64,000 nt of DNA from Erysipelothrix rhusiopathiae (GTDB taxonomy: Bacteria; Bacillota_I; Bacilli_A; Erysipelotrichales; Erysipelotrichaceae): contig NZ_LR134439.1 in the NCBI RefSeq assembly GCF_900637845.1, positions 1,426,001-1,490,000 on the forward strand, written 5' to 3'. Positions within the stretch are counted from its first letter, which is position 1. Each line of letters begins with the position of its first letter. Shown in pieces: positions 17,388 to 25,092 of the stretch. A model generated the notes under the pieces. It was not told the origin of the DNA and did not search any database. It worked only from the letters and a program-made list of their open reading frames with translations. A program made the translations under genes and the position numbers.

Positions 17388-17417
17388 GAAAGAGAGAGAC
17401 TTCAAAGTCTCTCTTTC
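17388..17417 (+). other. Intra-operon hairpin between transporter and oadA
   Basis: A stem of about 8-9 bp (AGAGAGAC/GTCTCTCT) lies between the transporter and oadA. There is no T tract after it, so it is more likely a processing or partial attenuation hairpin than a full terminator. Confidence 0.45.
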
Positions 17418-17450
17418 ATTCCGTAATGCAATAGTTCAGAAAGGAGATCT

Positions 17451-18848
17451 ATGCAAACAATTAAAATTAATGATGTAACGGTACGTGATGGAAATCAGTC
17501 GTTACTTGCAACACGTATGGAACATGAAGACATCCTTAAAATTTTAGCGGAAATGGACCAAGTAGGTCTGAATGCGATTGAAGTTTGGGGCGGTGCTACC
17601 TTTGATGGTGCACTTCGTTTCTTTAAGCGCAGTCCATGGCAAAATTTAAGAGATATGAAACGCGTTGCACCCAATACACCTTTTTCGATGTTGTTACGAG
17701 GTCAAAACATTGTAGGATATCACCATTATGATAACGATACGTTAGAACGATTTATTCGTCTAAGTCTTGAAAATGGGATTGATATTATTCGTGTATTTGA
17801 TGCTTTGAATGATATTGAAAATGTAAAGAATGCAATCTATTTTATTAAGAAACATGGTGGACACTGTCAAGGAGCAATTTCTTATACGGTAAGTCCTGTT
17901 CATAATATTGATTATTATGTTACTTATGCAAAACAGTTGGTTGAAGCTGGATCGGACTCGATTTGTATCAAAGATATGGCGGGAATTTTATTACCGGATG
18001 TAACCTTTGAACTTGTGAAGCGTTTAAAAGAAGAACTTGATGTTCCAATTAACCTTCATTCACATGCAACAACAGGTCTTTCAAGTCTTGTTTTTGAACA
18101 AGCGATGAAAGCTGGTGTCGATATTGTGGATGGTTGTATTTCACCATTTTCAAATGGAACATCCCATATTGCATTGGAAACACTGCTCGAAACTGCACAT
18201 GTCACAAATCGTGAAACTACACTTACACACACTGCCTTACAAGGCGCATACGAAGAAGCAAATGAACTTGCAACGAAATACATTGCAAGTGGTCAATATC
18301 CTGCGAAAGCATTAATGATTAATCCCAATATTTTAACGTATCAAGTTCCTGGTGGAATGCTCAGTAATTTAATGAGTCAGTTAAAAGATCAAGGTGCATC
18401 CGATCGTTACGAAGAAGTTCTAAAAGAAATTCCAAAAGTTCGTGAAGATTTGGGTTATCCACCGTTAGTAACACCCCTGTCACAAATGGTAGGAACACAA
18501 GCGGTCTTGAATGTCTTAACAGGCACCCGTTATAAAATGGTACCTAAGGAAATTAAAGATTATGCTATGGGTCTTTATGGCACATTCCCAGGTCCTGTTA
18601 ACGAGGAGATTATTAACCTTATCTTGAAAGATGAAAAACGTGTTGAAAAACAACCTGTTGAATCCATGCCAAGTGTTTATGAAGCAAGTAAAATTGAACT
18701 TGAATCAAAATTGGGTCGTGAAGCTTTAGAAGAAGAAGTGTTATCCTATATTCTCTTCCCTCAAAATGCTATTTTAGAAGGTGAAGAACCTAAAGTTCGT
18801 CCTGAATTCATTGAGTTCAAGATGTTTGATGGAGGAGCTGTGAAATGA
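17451..18848 (+). CDS. oadA: Oxaloacetate decarboxylase alpha subunit (carboxyltransferase)
   Basis: The 465-residue cytosolic subunit transfers the oxaloacetate carboxyl group to biotin. The carboxyltransferase TIM barrel is recognised by VTVRDGNQSLLATRM, EVWGGATFDGALRF, SDSICIKDMAG (the metal/carbamate Lys) and LHSHATTGLS (metal His pair). The C-terminal biotinyl domain found in the Klebsiella-type subunit is missing and is supplied by the separate gene at 19128-19451. AAAGGAGATCT precedes the ATG. It overlaps the next gene by 4 bp. Confidence 0.93.
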   Translation: MQTIKINDVTVRDGNQSLLATRMEHEDILKILAEMDQVGLNAIEVWGGATFDGALRFFKRSPWQNLRDMKRVAPNTPFSMLLRGQNIVGYHHYDNDTLERFIRLSLENGIDIIRVFDALNDIENVKNAIYFIKKHGGHCQGAISYTVSPVHNIDYYVTYAKQLVEAGSDSICIKDMAGILLPDVTFELVKRLKEELDVPINLHSHATTGLSSLVFEQAMKAGVDIVDGCISPFSNGTSHIALETLLETAHVTNRETTLTHTALQGAYEEANELATKYIASGQYPAKALMINPNILTYQVPGGMLSNLMSQLKDQGASDRYEEVLKEIPKVREDLGYPPLVTPLSQMVGTQAVLNVLTGTRYKMVPKEIKDYAMGLYGTFPGPVNEEIINLILKDEKRVEKQPVESMPSVYEASKIELESKLGREALEEEVLSYILFPQNAILEGEEPKVRPEFIEFKMFDGGAVK

Positions 18849-19114
18849 GTCCAACATTTACATTTTTAGATGGATTAACTGTGAGTTTATTTTCAATGCT
18901 TGTTGTGTTTGTTATTCTTTTACTTTTGGCGCTTGTACTTCAAGTATTTACAGCGGTGTTGTCGAAGTTTGATAAACCGGAAGCACCAACAGAACAAAGA
19001 ATTGAAGATAATGATGAAGAACGTCGTCTTGTTGCGAAACTTGTTGTGAGCTGTTTAGCTCAAGAAAACGAGTCTCAAAATATTCGTATTAAATCAATTA
19101 AGAGAGTTAAGTAG
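18845..19114 (+). CDS. oadG: Oxaloacetate decarboxylase gamma-chain-like subunit
   Basis: The 89-residue protein has one N-terminal membrane helix (LFSMLVVFVILLLLALVLQV) and a charged cytosolic tail, as in OAD gamma subunits that hold the alpha and beta parts together. Start overlaps the oadA stop (ATGA). Identification rests on size, topology and position more than on a strong motif. Confidence 0.8.
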   Translation: MSPTFTFLDGLTVSLFSMLVVFVILLLLALVLQVFTAVLSKFDKPEAPTEQRIEDNDEERRLVAKLVVSCLAQENESQNIRIKSIKRVK

Positions 19115-19127
19115 AAGGGAGATATGA

Positions 19128-19451
19128 ATGGAAAAATATAAAGTATCTGTAGATGGAAAAGTTTATGAGGTTGAAATTGAGAAAGTTGGAGATTTTGAAC
19201 CAACAGTGTCAACACCAGTCTCATCAAGCGGTTCTGGATCTGCATTAAAAGCACCGATTCAAGGATCTGTACTTAGTGTTCTTGTGAAACCCGGACAATC
19301 TGTTTCAAAAGGTCAAGCCGTGATGGTTATTGAAGCAATGAAACTTGAAAATGAAATTGTAGCCGATCAGGATGGTGTGATTGATCAAGTGCTTGTTTCC
19401 GAAAAACAAGTAGTCGATAATGGTCAAGACTTGTTGACCTACCGAGGTTAA
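19128..19451 (+). CDS. Biotin carrier protein of oxaloacetate decarboxylase
   Basis: The 107-residue protein has an N-terminal beta segment, a short Ser/Gly/Pro linker and a biotinyl domain with VIEAMKLENEI. K72 in EAMKL is the biotinylation site. It carries CO2 from the alpha to the beta subunit. GAAGGGAGATATGA precedes the ATG. It is an expected substrate of BirA encoded in the same island. Confidence 0.93.
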   Translation: MEKYKVSVDGKVYEVEIEKVGDFEPTVSTPVSSSGSGSALKAPIQGSVLSVLVKPGQSVSKGQAVMVIEAMKLENEIVADQDGVIDQVLVSEKQVVDNGQDLLTYRG

Positions 19452-19454
19452 GAT

Positions 19455-20567
19455 ATGTTAAATATTCTATTTGATTTCTTAAATCAAACAGGTTTTGCTG
19501 CTATGACCTTAGGGCAATTTGTGATGATTGTTATCGCATGCACACTGTTATTTCTTGCGATTAAAAAGGGATATGAGCCTTATTTACTCATTCCAATTGC
19601 ATTTGGTATGTTGCTTGCAAATTTACCGTTATCAGGGGTTATGGAAGAAGGTGGTGTTTTAAACCTTCTTTATCAAGGGGTTCACCTTGGTCTTTTCCCA
19701 CCACTGATTTTTATGGGAGTTGGGGCGGCTACCGATTTTGGTCCGTTGCTTTCAAACCCTAAAAGTTTAATTCTGGGTGCTGCGGCACAGTTTGGAATTT
19801 TCTTCGCTTTCTTAGGTGCAATTGCACTTGGATTTAATGTGATGGAAGCATCCAGTATTGGAATTATTGGAGGTGCTGATGGACCAACAGCCCTTTACTT
19901 AACAAGTCAATTGGCACCACATTTATTGGGTCCTATTGCAGTTGCTGCTTACTCCTATATGGCGCTTGTACCCGTCATACAACCGCCAATCATTCGTGCT
20001 TTAACTTCAAAAGAAGAGCGCGAAATTAAAATGGTTCAACTTCGTGAAGTGTCTAAAAAAGAAAAAATTCTCTTCCCGATTGTTGTTACGATCTTAGTGT
20101 CACTCATCGTTCCAAGTGCTGCACCTCTTGTGGGGATGTTGATGTTTGGAAACTTAATAAAAGAAGTCGGTGTTGTTCCCAATTTAGTTGAAACAGCTAA
20201 GAATCCTTTGATGTATACCATCACAATTTTCTTAGGAATGACAGTTGGTGCGACAGCGAATGCTGAAACCTTCCTTAATACACAAACTTTAGGGATTATT
20301 GCTTTAGGTCTTGTAGCCTTTGCTGTTGGAACAGCATCAGGGGTTATCGTTGCTAAAATAATGAATCTCTTTATTAAAGATAAAATCAACCCAATGATTG
20401 GTGCTGCAGGGGTTTCTGCAGTTCCAATGGCTGCACGTGTTGTACAAGTTGAGGGTCAAAAAGCAGATCCATCAAACTTTTTACTCATGCATGCAATGGG
20501 TCCTAATGTTGCAGGTGTCATCGGTTCTGCAGTTGCTGCAGGATTACTCCTCACATTTTTTGGATAA
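19455..20567 (+). CDS. oadB: Oxaloacetate decarboxylase beta subunit (Na+ pump)
   Basis: The 370-residue integral membrane subunit decarboxylates carboxybiotin and couples this to Na+ export. Family features include [38 protein letters not shown] (the GGADGPT signature with the essential Asp), and [18 protein letters not shown]. It begins 4 bp after the biotin-carrier gene and ends the operon. Its terminator is split by the IS element. Confidence 0.95.
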   Translation: MLNILFDFLNQTGFAAMTLGQFVMIVIACTLLFLAIKKGYEPYLLIPIAFGMLLANLPLSGVMEEGGVLNLLYQGVHLGLFPPLIFMGVGAATDFGPLLSNPKSLILGAAAQFGIFFAFLGAIALGFNVMEASSIGIIGGADGPTALYLTSQLAPHLLGPIAVAAYSYMALVPVIQPPIIRALTSKEEREIKMVQLREVSKKEKILFPIVVTILVSLIVPSAAPLVGMLMFGNLIKEVGVVPNLVETAKNPLMYTITIFLGMTVGATANAETFLNTQTLGIIALGLVAFAVGTASGVIVAKIMNLFIKDKINPMIGAAGVSAVPMAARVVQVEGQKADPSNFLLMHAMGPNVAGVIGSAVAAGLLLTFFG

Positions 20568-20573
20568 TAGCTT

Positions 20574-20590
20574 AAAAAAACACCCGGTAT
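20574..20590 (+). terminator. Left arm of the oadB terminator, separated by the IS
   Basis: AAAAAAACACCCGGTAT pairs with AATACTGGGTGTTTTTTT at 21881-21898 (one G-U pair). The two arms are now 1290 bp apart because the IS lies in the loop. Removing the IS restores a strong bidirectional terminator for oadB and the convergent gene at 21897-23120. Confidence 0.8.
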
Positions 20591-20628
20591 TGGAACTGAC
20601 CTAGTTCCGTGGGACTAAAGAAAAAACC
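20591..20628 (+). repeat. IS inverted repeat, orfB-side end
   Basis: This end matches the complement of the other end at 35 of 38 positions. The orfB stop codon lies inside it. Confidence 0.85.
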
Positions 20629-21487
20629 AAGTTAGGACGAGGTCAACCGATAGATAATTTACGGGAGATTGATATCCTAGCTTTTCTTGTATTCGATTTT
20701 CATTGTAATATTTTAAATAGTTTATCACAGTTTGTGATACAATTTTAGTAGAACCCTTTAGTTCTGGGTTTAATTCGAATGTTTCACACTTTAGCGATGA
20801 ATGAAACGATTCGATAGGAGCATTATCAGCGGGCGTACCTTTACGGGACATACTCATGGTAATGCTTTTATTTTTCACCCTAAGTTGATACTCTTTTGAT
20901 GTATAGACACTCCCTTGATCAGAATGAAGAATACATGGCTGAACGATATCCGGAAATTGATTTAATGTATCAACCACACATTCTAGGTTTTGTCTGTCAC
21001 TCAGTGTAGACGCAATAATCTCACCATTATATAAATCCATGATCGTAGATAAATAGAGCATCTTATGACCATAAGGGATGTAAGTGATATCTGTCACCAA
21101 TTTCTCTAGAGGACGCAGTGATTTAAAGTCGCGATTAATGATATTGGGCATAATGATCTTCGGATTTTTGTTTTTTCTATACCTTTTGACCTTAACACGG
21201 CATTGACATTGATGTTTCTGCATTATCTTTTGAACAGTGTTCTTATTGATAATTCTTTCTTTTCGAATTAATGCAGTTATTTTTCGATATCCGTAGCGAA
21301 ATTTATTTTCTTTACAAAGTTCAATTACTAATGCTTCATTGACAGAATAATTATTAGACTCTAGTTGCTCTTTTTTAGTCCAACGATAATACGTTGACTT
21401 AGGTACCCCAAAAAGATTCAAGATATCTTTAATAGATACAGTGTTGCGATACTCTTCAACGAGCTTGATGATTATTTCAGGAACCAC
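20615..21487 (-). CDS. IS3-family transposase OrfB (DDE integrase)
   Basis: The 290-residue catalytic part has an N-terminal HTH_21 region (FGVPKSTYYRWTK, RYGYRKITALIRKE). It then shows the rve-type DDE core: TDITYIPYG (first Asp), HSDQGSVYTS (second Asp) and GTPADNAPIESFHSSLK (Glu). It is probably made as a fusion with OrfA by -1 frameshifting, because its own GTG start has only a weak ribosome site. Confidence 0.93.
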   Translation of the reverse strand: MVPEIIIKLVEEYRNTVSIKDILNLFGVPKSTYYRWTKKEQLESNNYSVNEALVIELCKENKFRYGYRKITALIRKERIINKNTVQKIMQKHQCQCRVKVKRYRKNKNPKIIMPNIINRDFKSLRPLEKLVTDITYIPYGHKMLYLSTIMDLYNGEIIASTLSDRQNLECVVDTLNQFPDIVQPCILHSDQGSVYTSKEYQLRVKNKSITMSMSRKGTPADNAPIESFHSSLKCETFELNPELKGSTKIVSQTVINYLKYYNENRIQEKLGYQSPVNYLSVDLVLTWFFL

Positions 21488-21789
21488 ATCCTTTCTCTTT
21501 CCAAATACTTTTTTAATAGTTCAATTTGTTGCTCCAAAGATTTAATTCTAAGGCTTTGTGTTTCTTCGACCGTGTCTCCTTCAGGCCCTTTTCCAAAAGT
21601 ATATTGCTTGCCTACCGGTTGAGAAAATCGATAGTGTTCACCATTTCGATACCATCTCCACCATGTTTTGACTTGAGCTACATTTTTTATTCCAAGTTCA
21701 GTCTGAATAAACCTGCTTGAGTATCCTGCCAATTTCATTTCTATAACTTTCATCTTTGTCTCATAGCTATGCAAAGTTCGTGTTCCCAT
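21472..21789 (-). CDS. IS3-family transposase OrfA
   Basis: The 105-residue protein has a helix-turn-helix (MKVIEMKLAGYSSRFIQTEL) and a C-terminal leucine-zipper-like segment (RIKSLEQQIELLKKYLERE), as usual for IS150-group OrfA. AGGAGGTTTTTATATG precedes its start. Its final 12 codons overlap orfB. Confidence 0.9.
   Translation of the reverse strand: MGTRTLHSYETKMKVIEMKLAGYSSRFIQTELGIKNVAQVKTWWRWYRNGEHYRFSQPVGKQYTFGKGPEGDTVEETQSLRIKSLEQQIELLKKYLERERMWFLK
21508..21514 (-). other. Programmed -1 frameshift site A AAA AAG
   Basis: On the minus strand the heptamer AAAAAAG sits in the orfA frame as A-AAA-AAG. Slipping -1 enters the orfB frame upstream of its GTG and gives an OrfAB fusion, as in other IS3-family elements. 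Confidence 0.75.
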
Positions 21790-21838
21790 ATAAAAACCTC
21801 CTATATTGAACTATTTTACAATAATTCTCATACAAGAG

Positions 21839-21876
21839 GTTTTTTTCTTTAGTCTCACGGAACTGGGTCAGTTTCA
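21839..21876 (-). repeat. IS inverted repeat, orfA-side end
   Basis: This end terminates in CA at 21876 and mirrors the left end. The orfA promoter region lies just inside. Confidence 0.85.
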
Positions 21877-21896
21877 TTTTAATACTGGGTGTTTTT

Positions 21897-23120
21897 TTAT
21901 TTGAAAAATACTTTAGGTGGAATGATGTATTCACTAAAGGTCCACGTATCGCCATTATCGGTACTGATAAAGACCGCATCAGCATTTTGTCGGTAGTCGC
22001 CATTGTTTTGGGTAAGTCTTACCGATAATTCGTTGTTCTTGCGTATGGGTGCTGTTGCTTGAATAAAAATATCATTCCAGCCGATAGCGGTATCGTTAAG
22101 TGTTTGTGCTGGAAGGATAACTTCAGTAAAGGTTTCACCGTAATCATTACTTCGATAAAGGTGTGGTGAATTGGGTTGGGTTACCCAAAGTGTTTTAGGG
22201 TCACTTAGGGATGCATCAGTTATCTTGTTGGTATAGTTTGGGATGGGTTGTGAAGTCCATGTTTTACCATTGTCCAAAGTATAATGATAACTTACAATTT
22301 CTGAGTTTAATGCGACATGACTGGACAAGGCAAGAATGCCTGTCTCATTCACGAAATCGAGATAAGCGGCAGTAATAATTGATAATGGAGGTTCATGAAA
22401 GATGGTTGTTGAGGACCAGCTTGCGCCTCCATCCATTGTTGCAGTTACGATAACCTTGCCATCTTTCTTATTTAAAATTTCATGATGGTTTTTTGAACTG
22501 AAGATACGCTTGTCTTCTTGAAAATGACCTTGCGAAGATGTAGTGAAGTCGTCTGATTCTACCGGGGTTTCAATCCAAGGACTGTCTTCATTTTCGCGTA
22601 TACGCAAAAACATATTCTGGTCATCATAAAAAGATGCCTGAGGATCTGTTTCGTAATCCGGGGTTGTAGGGAAATGCTTTTCCTTATAGGTTTTTTCAGT
22701 CATATCGTTATGATATCTCAGTACATCATTTTCCAAATTCATATATAGAATTAAGTGGTATTCGTAGTGAGTGTTATTTTGTAAGGGCAAGGTTTTAAAA
22801 AGTTTATCCGGTCGTTTTGTTGCTTCGGTTGAAAGTTTCACATCGAAGATCCACCAACCTTGCTCTTCAGCTACAGGATCTATCGATTTCAAAGCTTCGA
22901 TTTTATAATCAATCAAGGGAGCTTTTTGGTTGAGTTTTGATTGATGAGTACGAAGGTAGCCACTAAGCCATGCATTCATATTTTCATCTTGGCTTAGGGC
23001 GGGATTATACTTTGAAGTATAACGTGTAATCTCAGGTGCTTGGGCGCTTATATAGAAGTAAGCCAAGAGAACTGTTAGAGATATAATGACAGCGAGAATG
23101 TGTTTCATTGTTTTCGACAT
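21897..23120 (-). CDS. Exported Asp-box (BNR) beta-propeller-like protein
   Basis: The 407-residue protein has an N-terminal membrane anchor or signal (KHILAVIISLTVLLAYFYIS). Four Asp-box motifs of the S-x-D-x-G-x-T-W type lie in the C-terminal half (TMDGGASWSS, TLDNGKTWTS, SNDYGETFTE, STDNGDTWTF), typical of sialidase-like or photosystem-stability-like beta-propellers. The sialidase Arg triad and RIP/FRIP motif were not found, so it is probably a binding or sensing protein, not a sialidase. AAGGAGTCTTT supports the start. Its terminator is the hairpin interrupted by the IS. Confidence 0.75.
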   Translation of the reverse strand: MSKTMKHILAVIISLTVLLAYFYISAQAPEITRYTSKYNPALSQDENMNAWLSGYLRTHQSKLNQKAPLIDYKIEALKSIDPVAEEQGWWIFDVKLSTEATKRPDKLFKTLPLQNNTHYEYHLILYMNLENDVLRYHNDMTEKTYKEKHFPTTPDYETDPQASFYDDQNMFLRIRENEDSPWIETPVESDDFTTSSQGHFQEDKRIFSSKNHHEILNKKDGKVIVTATMDGGASWSSTTIFHEPPLSIITAAYLDFVNETGILALSSHVALNSEIVSYHYTLDNGKTWTSQPIPNYTNKITDASLSDPKTLWVTQPNSPHLYRSNDYGETFTEVILPAQTLNDTAIGWNDIFIQATAPIRKNNELSVRLTQNNGDYRQNADAVFISTDNGDTWTFSEYIIPPKVFFK

Positions 23121-23240
23121 AAAGACTCCTTTTTAATAAGCATACGACTTTCATTAAATAAATCAAGAATAGAATGTCTCGGGTCGTTAGAAGCGTCAAA
23201 ATAATAATTAGACGTTATAATAGATTCTAGAGGTGATGAT

Positions 23241-23918
23241 ATGAAAACGTGGACCGTTGAATCCGTTGTTTTGTATTTAGATGATTTTAAAAATGAGAGT
23301 CGACGTAAGACCTTGATGAAACAAGGTGCAAATGATAAAACGGAGGGAGTTCCTTTAGGAATTATGCGCAAATTGGCAAAAGAAATTGGGAAGGACCACC
23401 AATTAGCTTTCTCTTTATGGGAACTTAACATTATTGATTATCAATTGCTTGCGGTACTTCTTTTTGATCCCAATGAGCTGGATGAAGTGACCGTATTTAA
23501 ATTTCTCAATGAGATTCAGGTTATGACGCTTCAGGAGGACCTTATTTTTCGATGTCTTGTTTTCTCACAAGATAAAGATGTGTGGGTTGAGCGTTTGAAG
23601 TTTGAGACTGCAGATCATTTAGGGCGTGCTTATTGGACTTTTGTTGTGGATGCAATTAAGCGAAAGCAGAAATCAGAGCTTGAACTCATGGCTTTATTGG
23701 ATGAGATTGAAGTGAATTTAGTTCGTGCGCATCCCTTAACGCAATGGATGATGAATCGAGCTCTATGTGAGATTGGCTTTGGTTATTCTGAATTTGTGGA
23801 TAGAGCTTATGAGATTGGTGAAGCATCTGCGGTCTATAAAGATATGAAAGTAGCTAAAGGATGTACATCAGCGTATGCGCCTTATTGGATGGATGCGGTT
23901 TTAAAACGGAATGTGTAA
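23241..23918 (+). CDS. DNA alkylation repair protein (AlkD-like HEAT-repeat glycosylase)
   Basis: The 225-residue all-helical protein matches the AlkD/DNA_alkylation family: GVPLGIMRKLAKEIGKDHQL near the N-terminus, LWELNIIDYQLLAVLLFDP, an aspartate/tryptophan-containing middle (HLGRAYWTFVVDAI) and a late GFGYSEFVDRA-CTSAYAPYWM. Family members excise alkylated bases such as 3- and 7-alkylpurines. GAGGTGATGAT lies before the ATG. A second alkylation-repair gene is at 62946-63428. Confidence 0.8.
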   Translation: MKTWTVESVVLYLDDFKNESRRKTLMKQGANDKTEGVPLGIMRKLAKEIGKDHQLAFSLWELNIIDYQLLAVLLFDPNELDEVTVFKFLNEIQVMTLQEDLIFRCLVFSQDKDVWVERLKFETADHLGRAYWTFVVDAIKRKQKSELELMALLDEIEVNLVRAHPLTQWMMNRALCEIGFGYSEFVDRAYEIGEASAVYKDMKVAKGCTSAYAPYWMDAVLKRNV

Positions 23919-23983
23919 TGTTATGTGATTTGGTGGTCGTCTTTGGAACTCATGGTAAAATAAGGGTGTAAAAGGATGGGATT

Positions 23984-24436
23984 ATGACAACATTAAATAA
24001 TATTAATTCAAAGCATTTAAATGAAGCACCTTATACAAGTATTGCATTTTTATTAAAACCTAAAGGCTTGATTGGATATATTACAAATACCGCAAGTGTT
24101 CGACAAGCGTTAGAGAAAATGAGGTTCCATGGCTATACTGCGATGCCTGTAATTACAGAAGATGGTCAATTTTATGGAACGATAAATGAAGGTGACTTTC
24201 TTTGGTATTTAATTCATGAACAAATAACGGACATGAAAGATGTTGAAGAAGTGTATTTAAAAGATATTATGCGTCATTCTTGGAATCCACCGGTAACCAT
24301 TGATGTTGATTTAACTTATGTTTTAGAACGTATTTTAGATCAAAACTTTGTACCCGTTGTGGATGATCGTAATAAATTTATGGGGATTATTACGCGTAAA
24401 TCAGTACTAATGTATTATCAAGATATGAATCGGTAG
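23984..24436 (+). CDS. CBS-domain pair protein
   Basis: The 150-residue cytosolic protein consists of two CBS domains (TASVRQALEKMRFHGYTAMP-VITEDGQFYGTI and VDLTYVLERILDQNFVPVVD-DRNKFMGIITRKSVL). Such stand-alone pairs bind adenine nucleotides and act as energy sensors or regulators. An ACT domain is not present. AAAGGATGGGATT precedes the start. It lies 18 bp upstream of the DUF4256 gene and is probably co-transcribed. The partner protein is unknown. Confidence 0.85.
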   Translation: MTTLNNINSKHLNEAPYTSIAFLLKPKGLIGYITNTASVRQALEKMRFHGYTAMPVITEDGQFYGTINEGDFLWYLIHEQITDMKDVEEVYLKDIMRHSWNPPVTIDVDLTYVLERILDQNFVPVVDDRNKFMGIITRKSVLMYYQDMNR

Positions 24437-24454
24437 AAGAAAGGGAGAGTTTGG

Positions 24455-24988
24455 ATGAATCAAAAGGAATTGCTTATAAGTTTACAAGAACGGTTTGAAA
24501 TGAATGAACACCGTCATCCTACGATTGTTTGGGATGATGTTCTTGAAGGGATTCAGTCAAATTCACACGTTTTAGATTCGCTTTTATGGATGGAAGAAAC
24601 GCAAGGGGAACCGGATTTGTTTGTTTTGGATGACGGTTCATGGATATACATGGATTGCGCTCCAGAAAGTCCTGTAGAGCGACGTAGCTTGTGTTATGAC
24701 GCTTTAGCCTTAGAACAACGCAAGAAGAATAAACCGAGCGGCAGTGCCGTTCAAATTGCGCAGGAGGCAGGGGTGCGTTTGTTGGATGAGACGCTTTACC
24801 GCTTTCTACAAAATCATGATGTCGTTGATCAGAAAACATCATCGTGGATTGAAACACCCGCAAAAATCCGTAATCTCGGAGGTGCTTTATTTGGAGATTA
24901 CCGCTATGGTACAGTGTTTATTTATCATAACGGCGCAGATTCCTATTATGCAGCTCGAGGATTTAGAACTTATTTAAAAATAAAATAA
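24455..24988 (+). CDS. DUF4256 family protein
   Basis: The 177-residue protein of unknown function matches the conserved DUF4256 pattern: LLISLQERFEMNEHRHPTI-W at the start, METQGEPD-type WMEETQGEPDLFVL, ESPVERRSLCYDALAL, and the C-terminal KTSSWIETPAKIRNLGGALF with YGTVFIYHNGADSYYAARGF. It is cytosolic, without a signal or membrane segment. AGAAAGGGAGAG precedes the start. It is followed by a terminator. Confidence 0.85.
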   Translation: MNQKELLISLQERFEMNEHRHPTIVWDDVLEGIQSNSHVLDSLLWMEETQGEPDLFVLDDGSWIYMDCAPESPVERRSLCYDALALEQRKKNKPSGSAVQIAQEAGVRLLDETLYRFLQNHDVVDQKTSSWIETPAKIRNLGGALFGDYRYGTVFIYHNGADSYYAARGFRTYLKIK

Positions 24989-25015
24989 AACAGATTCGAT
25001 AAGAATCTGTTTTTT
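24987..25015 (+). terminator. Terminator after DUF4256 gene
   Basis: The stem AAAACAGATTC/GAATCTGTTTT with a 5-nt loop is followed by T residues and overlaps the stop codon. Confidence 0.85.
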
Positions 25016-25092
25016 AATGATTAATGTTAAAAACAATTGACAACCTAACCGGTTTACCTTATAATCACCTTGAAAAGAAAGAGGTTACATTT

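Larger units (their letters stand above)
20591..21876 (-). mobile_element. IS3-family (IS150-type) insertion sequence, complete
   Basis: The element is 1286 bp, bounded by about 38-bp inverted repeats (TGGAACTGACCTAGTTCCGT at the left, TGAAACTGACCCAGTTCCGT as the complement at the right; 3 mismatches) that begin TG and end CA. It carries two overlapping minus-strand frames with a slippery A6G. No exact target duplication is visible: the left flank ends GGTAT and the right flank begins TTTTAAT. Both frames are intact, so it may be active. Confidence 0.92.

Noticed and set aside
17388..17417. Hairpin between the citrate transporter and oadA taken as a terminator
   Set aside because: No U tract follows, and the oad genes have no clear promoter of their own, so read-through is expected.
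21897..23120. Asp-box protein as a sialidase
   Set aside because: Asp-boxes alone define the fold. The FRIP/RIP motif and arginine triad were not seen.
23105..23431. Minus-strand frame overlapping the AlkD-like gene
   Set aside because: It is antisense to a conserved family member and shows no domain. The AlkD frame has the ribosome site and motifs.
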